Shown one piece after another: positions 8,267-12,500 of a DNA stretch of 12,500 bases (positions are counted from its first letter, which is position 1; the number at the start of each line of letters is the position of its first letter). A program made the translations under genes and the position numbers. Under the pieces are notes generated by a model. The model saw only the letters and a program-made list of their open reading frames with translations. It did not search any database and had not been told where the DNA came from. The stretch is from Glandiceps talaboti (lineage: Eukaryota; Hemichordata; Enteropneusta; Spengelidae): the NCBI RefSeq assembly GCF_964340395.1, contig NC_135566.1, positions 1,555,001 to 1,567,500 of the forward strand, written 5' to 3'.

Positions 8267-8665
8267 GACATTTTTAACTGACTGGGGAAGGGGCGGTGTT
8301 TTGGTGGGAGTCATTTTGAAAAACATCACTTTAAGTGGGGGGGGGGAGGTTGGGGGCTGGAAAACGACAAAATAACTGACAGTCACTTTGGTACCGTGAA
8401 ATGAATCCTGACCAACTGAAATGTTCTACTGCAGGAGGGGGACACCCCCTTACGTACCCTCCCCATCTGTATTTTCCACTTAATGTGATACATGCATTAT
8501 TTCTCAAATAAGAGAGGTATAAGGGGGTATTTAGGAAAATGTGGTCTTTACTTGTGTACTGGGAGGGTCACTTTGGCTTTGGTCATCGGAGTTGGGGGGG
8601 GGGGCAAGTTTGAGAAACCCATGTTCAACTCCAAAACACCGCCCTCCCAATCAGTTAAAAATACC
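8267..8665. repeat. Inverted repeat with G-run interior
   Basis: The arms 8267-8311 and 8624-8665 are inverted copies sharing ATTTTTAACTGA, then GGGCGGTGTTTTGG. Between and beside them are G runs of 8 to 12 bases (near 8336 and 8595) and two TCACTTTGG words. It looks like a small dispersed repeat; no terminal duplication was found. Confidence 0.55.
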
Positions 8666-8699
8666 GAGCCTAATGAACGATAAGTGATATTATTACATT

Positions 8700-9290
8700 A
8701 TTAAGTATGGCCGGTTACCGACTGTAGTTGGGATAAAAATACAGCAAGTTCGTAAGTGTAAAAATGTTGACAACAGATTGCAGCTAAAAGTGAAAGTTCT
8801 TAAACCATGAAATATATTCAATTGTGTTTAGTTTTGAAGGACCCTAAATCTGATGCAGTTGACTGGGTTTGTGTGTGTCGTATTGTATGGACACTTTGGA
8901 GGTTGTGGACCAGGTCATAAAAGGTTATAAACAGTATGCAAATCACTATCTGGTGATCAACGTAGAAGTTTTCAACATGTTGACACATTTATAGACATAA
9001 ACAAGTATATAGTTATTACAAGCACTGTAAACAAATCGTGTCGAAAAACGGGCTTTTTGAAATATAAATTGTATGTGTTGACTGCTAAAATGTGGGTTCA
9101 GCTGCGAGGGATTATTTCGCAAAAATATTTTGGTTAAAATTAGCAATGTGGTCAATGAATGGGGGGGGGGGGGAGTTTTGAGTCAGTGCCAATTATGCAC
9201 AGGACAAACAAGTGCCTTGAGGAGTGCAAACGTGTACATGTATGGAAAGCCGCAGTTGTGTTAAGTCTAAAGAAAACAATACATTGACTA
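8700..9290. other. AT-rich sequence without a recognisable gene
   Basis: Short open frames only. A G12 run lies near 9160. I see nothing else with support. Confidence 0.45.
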
Positions 9291-9353
9291 TATGATGTGA
9301 ACACATCTTTATATGATGTAAACAATTCATTATATGATGCAAGTACATCATTA
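9291..9353 (+). repeat. 21-bp minisatellite, three copies
   Basis: Three contiguous units start with TATGATG and end CTTTA or CATTA. Because 21 is divisible by 3, the minus-strand frame 9152-9373 reads three 7-residue repeats (NDVLASY, NELFTSY, KDVFTSY). That frame also crosses a poly-G tract, so I do not call it a gene. Confidence 0.75.
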
Positions 9354-10886
9354 TGTGTGACAGTTATTGACATGGGTTTACAAGTACATTATCTCCATTT
9401 ATAATATTGTACTTGATAATTAGCTGAATATTAATAGTTCACTCAATCTAAGAGATATCCTAGAACTTTTGGTTACTAAAACATAAATATTTTGTATGTC
9501 CAAGAACAGACAATCATATTTCTCATAGGGTTCCTATCTAAAGAGCTTTATACATGTGAAACAATGGATTTTGGTTAGCAATTTACCAGAAAATGTAAAA
9601 TGTAAAATTATCTGTGTAGTGTGCGGTATTATGTTTGAGAATAGAGTGTCTTTTGCAAGAACAAAATTAAAGAGTGTTTCTTGTCAACAGATGGGTTGGG
9701 GGGGGGGGGGGGTCATTGTGATTTTTATCTGTCAGAGGGGGGTTGGATTGTTTTGTGGATGAATTGCAGGGGGGGGGTTTCACTATTTTTAAGTACAACA
9801 TGAACAAAAAGTCACCGGCCCACCCCAGTCGTAAAAACTGATCGCTCCCTAATATACCGCACAATACACGCACTTAGCCACACAATACACGCACACATTG
9901 AAATACATCTTCTGGTTTTGTTTCGACGCTACAAATTTTGGCTTAACCCCGTGGATGACCGGAGAACCTGATAGACCACCATAAAATCCAACTTTGTACA
10001 ACAGTTCATCCGAAAGCTAATTTCTCATGTTCAACAATGAATGCTTCGTCATTTTATGAACAATCTACGGAGTTTTACGACAACCCTGCCTACGCATGTC
10101 TTTCAAAAACCATTCATGAATTCAATAGAATGCATTCCACTGTGTTTACAAACTTTCACTTCTAACACTAACTATTTGTTTCTATATGAACGGATACCAC
10201 TGGATATATGGTCATGTCATCCATTCATAAAGATAATCGCAGTATTCACTTATTAATCATATAGTTATGATGTATCATGTCACTACTTATGTTAATTACT
10301 TAAAAGTTGCAACTCTGATGACAAATTTATCGGTACAACAGACATTCGTATCTCTAAAATCATACGACATACAACATGTATCCTAATAACAGAATTATTA
10401 TACCAACAGCAAGACAAAGATATCACCCACTTGGAGCGTGATCTATCACATGCAACAACAAATTTAATAACTTTAGCTTGTGGCTATCTAAGATTATGAT
10501 AGCTTGCTTTCCATGGTTAGTGGCAAATCTTTCAGAATTCAACGGTTCAAATATGAGTGATCAGAGCCATACGGTGGTTTGTATTTACGGCTTCGTGTAT
10601 CATAGACGACACCGATTGACAGAGAAACCCCCCCCCCCTAGCTAGCTGACCTCGTGCTTGAGTACAACCTAACAAAATCTATGGGGTTTTACTACAACCC
10701 CTACGCGGTTGTTTATGAGGACACATGTGTTAATAGGCAAATAGCGAGGCTGAACAATCAATCATTTGTGCAATCTTTGGGACTTAACAAAAATTATGGA
10801 CCTTGACATTCGATTGTTGATGATCGTTCAAAAAATAAACTTTTTGATCGACGTAGTCCTGAGTGTTAAAGCTATATCTAAAGTAG
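9354..10886. other. Long stretch without a supported gene
   Basis: It contains G-run sequence at 9690-9780 resembling that at 8336-8600, and a direct repeat ACAATACACGCA at 9861 and 9882. A C run lies near 10627. Open frames are short, and none shows family features or a convincing splice pattern. The part nearest 10886 may be older LINE sequence that I cannot read. Confidence 0.4.
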
Positions 10887-11146
10887 ATTAGTTTGGTAGT
10901 CGCCAATCAAAACGAGGATAGGCTCTGTAATTTTTCTCTATTGAAGATGAAATACAATTTTTACTTCACTGTTCCTTATACAATGACATACGGGGCCCAT
11001 TTCTGAATAAAATACAAGCACTTGTACCAGACTTTAGCAATTTAAGTATACAAGATAAACTGTATTTACTCATGACTAAGTTCTGGAATTTTTCTGCTGA
11101 CTTTATTTATAAGGCTTTTTGGAAAGAGAAAAAGCACACTGTATGA
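10887..11146 (+). pseudogene. LINE ORF2 C-terminal fragment with frameshift
   Basis: In the intact family this tail follows the reverse transcriptase and is thought to help bind RNA. Here the reading frame changes between 10937 and 10940, exactly between the CNFS and IEDE parts of the motif. A TAG at 10884-10886 closes the frame upstream. No reverse transcriptase catalytic motif is in the window. Confidence 0.6.
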
Positions 11147-11314
11147 TTAATTATCTCCAGTATTTATTTTCAATATGTATATTTATACTGTTTTATTGTG
11201 TCTTCTAAGCCCAGTGGGTTGGATATGGCAACTCTTTAATTTATACGGTACATGTACTTTTTAGTGAACGAAATGTTCACTTGGTAAACCCACATAGGAC
11301 ATGTAAATAAATAA

Positions 11315-11372
11315 AACAAACAAACAAACAAACAAACAAACAAACAAACAGACAGACAAACAAACAAACAAA
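11315..11372 (+). repeat. (CAAA)n tail microsatellite
   Basis: CAAA repeats, interrupted by one GACAGA, follow AAATAAATAAAAC. It is best read as the tail of the LINE fragment. Confidence 0.85.
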
Positions 11373-11384
11373 CTATTACAACGA

Positions 11385-11840
11385 AAATGATAAACCCTGA
11401 GACAAAACGTCGTCTGGCTCGACAAAAATCTCACTAACATTGCTACAGTTTTTTGCTTTACTAGAAAAAATATCTCTTTGATGACGTTGTAAAACCTACT
11501 TGTCTGGCTCGACAAAAATCTAATTAATATTTCCGCATGCTATTTTTTGGCATGACAAGAACTGAATTACAATTGATACATTTTAGTCAACTGACTCTCA
11601 AAAATATCAAAGAACGCGCCAACCTTATGTTTACAATGGACGTAAAATTTGGCGATGATCTCCTAAGATAATGGTCGCTGATGCAAAGAAAGTGTAACAA
11701 TGGTGGTAAATATGTCTGTCAGACCAGGTGATTGACGAAACGCTGTTGGTAAGATTTTTGTCTATTCAGACGATAAATATAGCAATGTAAGTGAGATTTT
11801 TGTCGAGTCAGATGACGTTTTGTTTCAGGGTTTATGATTT
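11385..11840. mobile_element. MITE-like element with inverted ends and repeated subterminal motif
   Basis: The ends 11385-11447 and 11778-11840 are inverted copies, about 90 percent identical by eye. They share ATAAACCCTGA, ACAAAACGTC, then CTCGACAAAAATCTCACT and ACATTGCTA. The inner motif TCTGGCTCGACAAAAATCT appears again at 11502-11520, and a counterpart AGATTTTTGTCTATTCAGA at 11753-11771, so each half carries two copies. ACG lies immediately outside the right end and one base outside the left, a possible 3-bp duplication. There is no coding capacity. Confidence 0.7.
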
Positions 11841-11922
11841 ACGCTGTACTTTGTTGTACAAGACGCAGTGCAGACGTTTGTTTAAGAATTAACATAATAA
11901 TATTTAACCATCACAGATCAAA

Positions 11923-12318
11923 ATGGGGGAACCTAAAAAACGAGGAAAAGGTGAAGAATGTATAGACGAGTCATCAGGTGAGGTAAAACTTATAATGGTA
12001 AACAAATTATTATAAATACGTGTGTGTGTATGTATGTATGTATGTATGTATGTATGTATGTATGTATGTATGTAGGTATCTACATCTACATACAAACGTG
12101 ACAGTTAATTATCTTTTCATCGGGTATAAATAAAAGTTTTAAACATACTTAATATAATCGTTAAATAGACCATGGTACGATTCATTTCTGTTGAGATGTG
12201 TACATCCGTTACACTTCGAATTTACGTTGCTATTATATTATTTTGCTAGGTCGTCCTTCACACCGCCGTGGCAACATGAAACCTTCAAGAAATGGGGGAA
12301 CTTCTAAAGATGAGAAGG
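11923..12318 (+). CDS. Tentative 5' end of an unknown gene with two small phase-1 exons
   Basis: Exon 1 (11923-11977) starts at an ATG in good initiation context (AAAATGG) and encodes MGEPKKRGKGEECIDESS. Exon 2 (12250-12318) encodes RPSHRRGNMKPSRNGGTSKD and EKG. Donors GTGAGG and GTACGT and the acceptor TTTTGCTAG fit, and both exons end in phase 1, so they join in frame with a split Gly. A second possible donor (GAG then GTAAAA) at 11983 would hit a stop in exon 2. The peptide is basic, hydrophilic and low in complexity, with no signal peptide and no domain that I recognise. The rest would lie beyond the right edge. A chance pairing of exon-like pieces is possible. Confidence 0.4.
12020..12078 (+). 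repeat. (TATG)n microsatellite
   Basis: A short GTGTGTGT run leads into about twelve TATG units. It lies in the proposed intron 11978-12249. The minus-strand IHTY frame is an artefact of it. Confidence 0.95.
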
Positions 12319-12500
12319 GTACGTATCATACTGGAAAGCAACAAATAGTCATAACTTTAACCTACCATACATGGTTAGGGTTATTATATAGCGAACTTAT
12401 TTCAATCATGAAAGATATTTAACTATTGGGAGATATACAGTCATTGGTTGCTCAGAATGTCAGAATAAATATATGTTATATATGGGTTGTCTTAGCTTTG
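12319..12500. other. Likely intron sequence to window end
   Basis: It begins with the GTACGT donor of the tentative second exon and is AT-rich with no further exon that I can support. Confidence 0.35.

Larger units (their letters stand above)
10887..11372 (+). mobile_element. 5'-truncated LINE-like retrotransposon 3' end with CAAA tail
   Basis: The last part of an ORF2-like protein is visible in two frames. Frame one (10887-10937) gives VANQNEDRLCNFS. A small frameshift follows, then 10940-11146 reads IEDEIQFLLHCSLYNDIRGP and on through 68 residues to a TGA. The Cys, IEDE, FLLHC and Y-x-x-IR pattern is the zinc-knuckle-like tail found after reverse transcriptase in many LINEs. About 160 bp of 3' UTR ends in AATAAATAAAAC and a (CAAA)n tail. 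Only the C-terminus remains, and the frameshift and missing start show it is dead. The clade is not assignable by eye. Confidence 0.65.

Noticed and set aside
11261-11515. Minus-strand open frame with FVCL repeats
   Set aside because: It is the CAAA tail of the LINE fragment read backwards, running on into the MITE-like end.

Overview
This is an animal nuclear-genome window. It has split genes with GT-AG introns of about 0.3-0.8 kb, long microsatellites, minisatellites and fragments of transposable elements. Nothing bacterial is present. The protein families and intron style fit a marine invertebrate. A cephalochordate (amphioxus) or another invertebrate deuterostome is my first guess, and a mollusc or other lophotrochozoan is possible. 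The sequence alone does not settle it.

Minus strand, 1-3806 (promoter near 3930): the 5' part of a secreted-protein gene. A signal-peptide exon is followed by six exons encoding two tandem DUF4430 domains, the fold that forms the C-terminal beta domain of transcobalamin and intrinsic factor. All junctions join in frame, and intron phases repeat from one domain to the next (1-2-1, 1-2-1). The gene runs off the left edge. Its introns hold a 43-bp minisatellite, a TACA/GACA microsatellite that nearly fills intron 4, and an AAAC microsatellite.

Plus strand, 4542-5189: a divergently oriented LamG (concanavalin A-like) domain with no credible start and an in-frame TGA, so probably a decayed copy or relic exon. 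A polyadenylation signal follows the stop.

5190-8700: no normal gene seen. There is a perfect 13-bp hairpin, a 105-bp alternating purine-pyrimidine tract, and a 1.5-kb foldback element (6568-8079) with about 170-bp inverted ends, a second large hairpin inside it and a (TC)51 tract. A second inverted repeat rich in G runs follows.

8700-11880: mostly unassigned AT-rich DNA. It includes a 21-bp minisatellite, the decayed 3' end of a LINE-like retrotransposon (10887-11372) with a CAAA tail, and directly after it a MITE-like element (11385-11840).

Plus strand, 11923 to the right edge: a tentative new gene start, with two short basic phase-1 exons separated by an intron carrying a TATG microsatellite. 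The genes show no sign of working together; they look like neighbours in a repeat-rich region.
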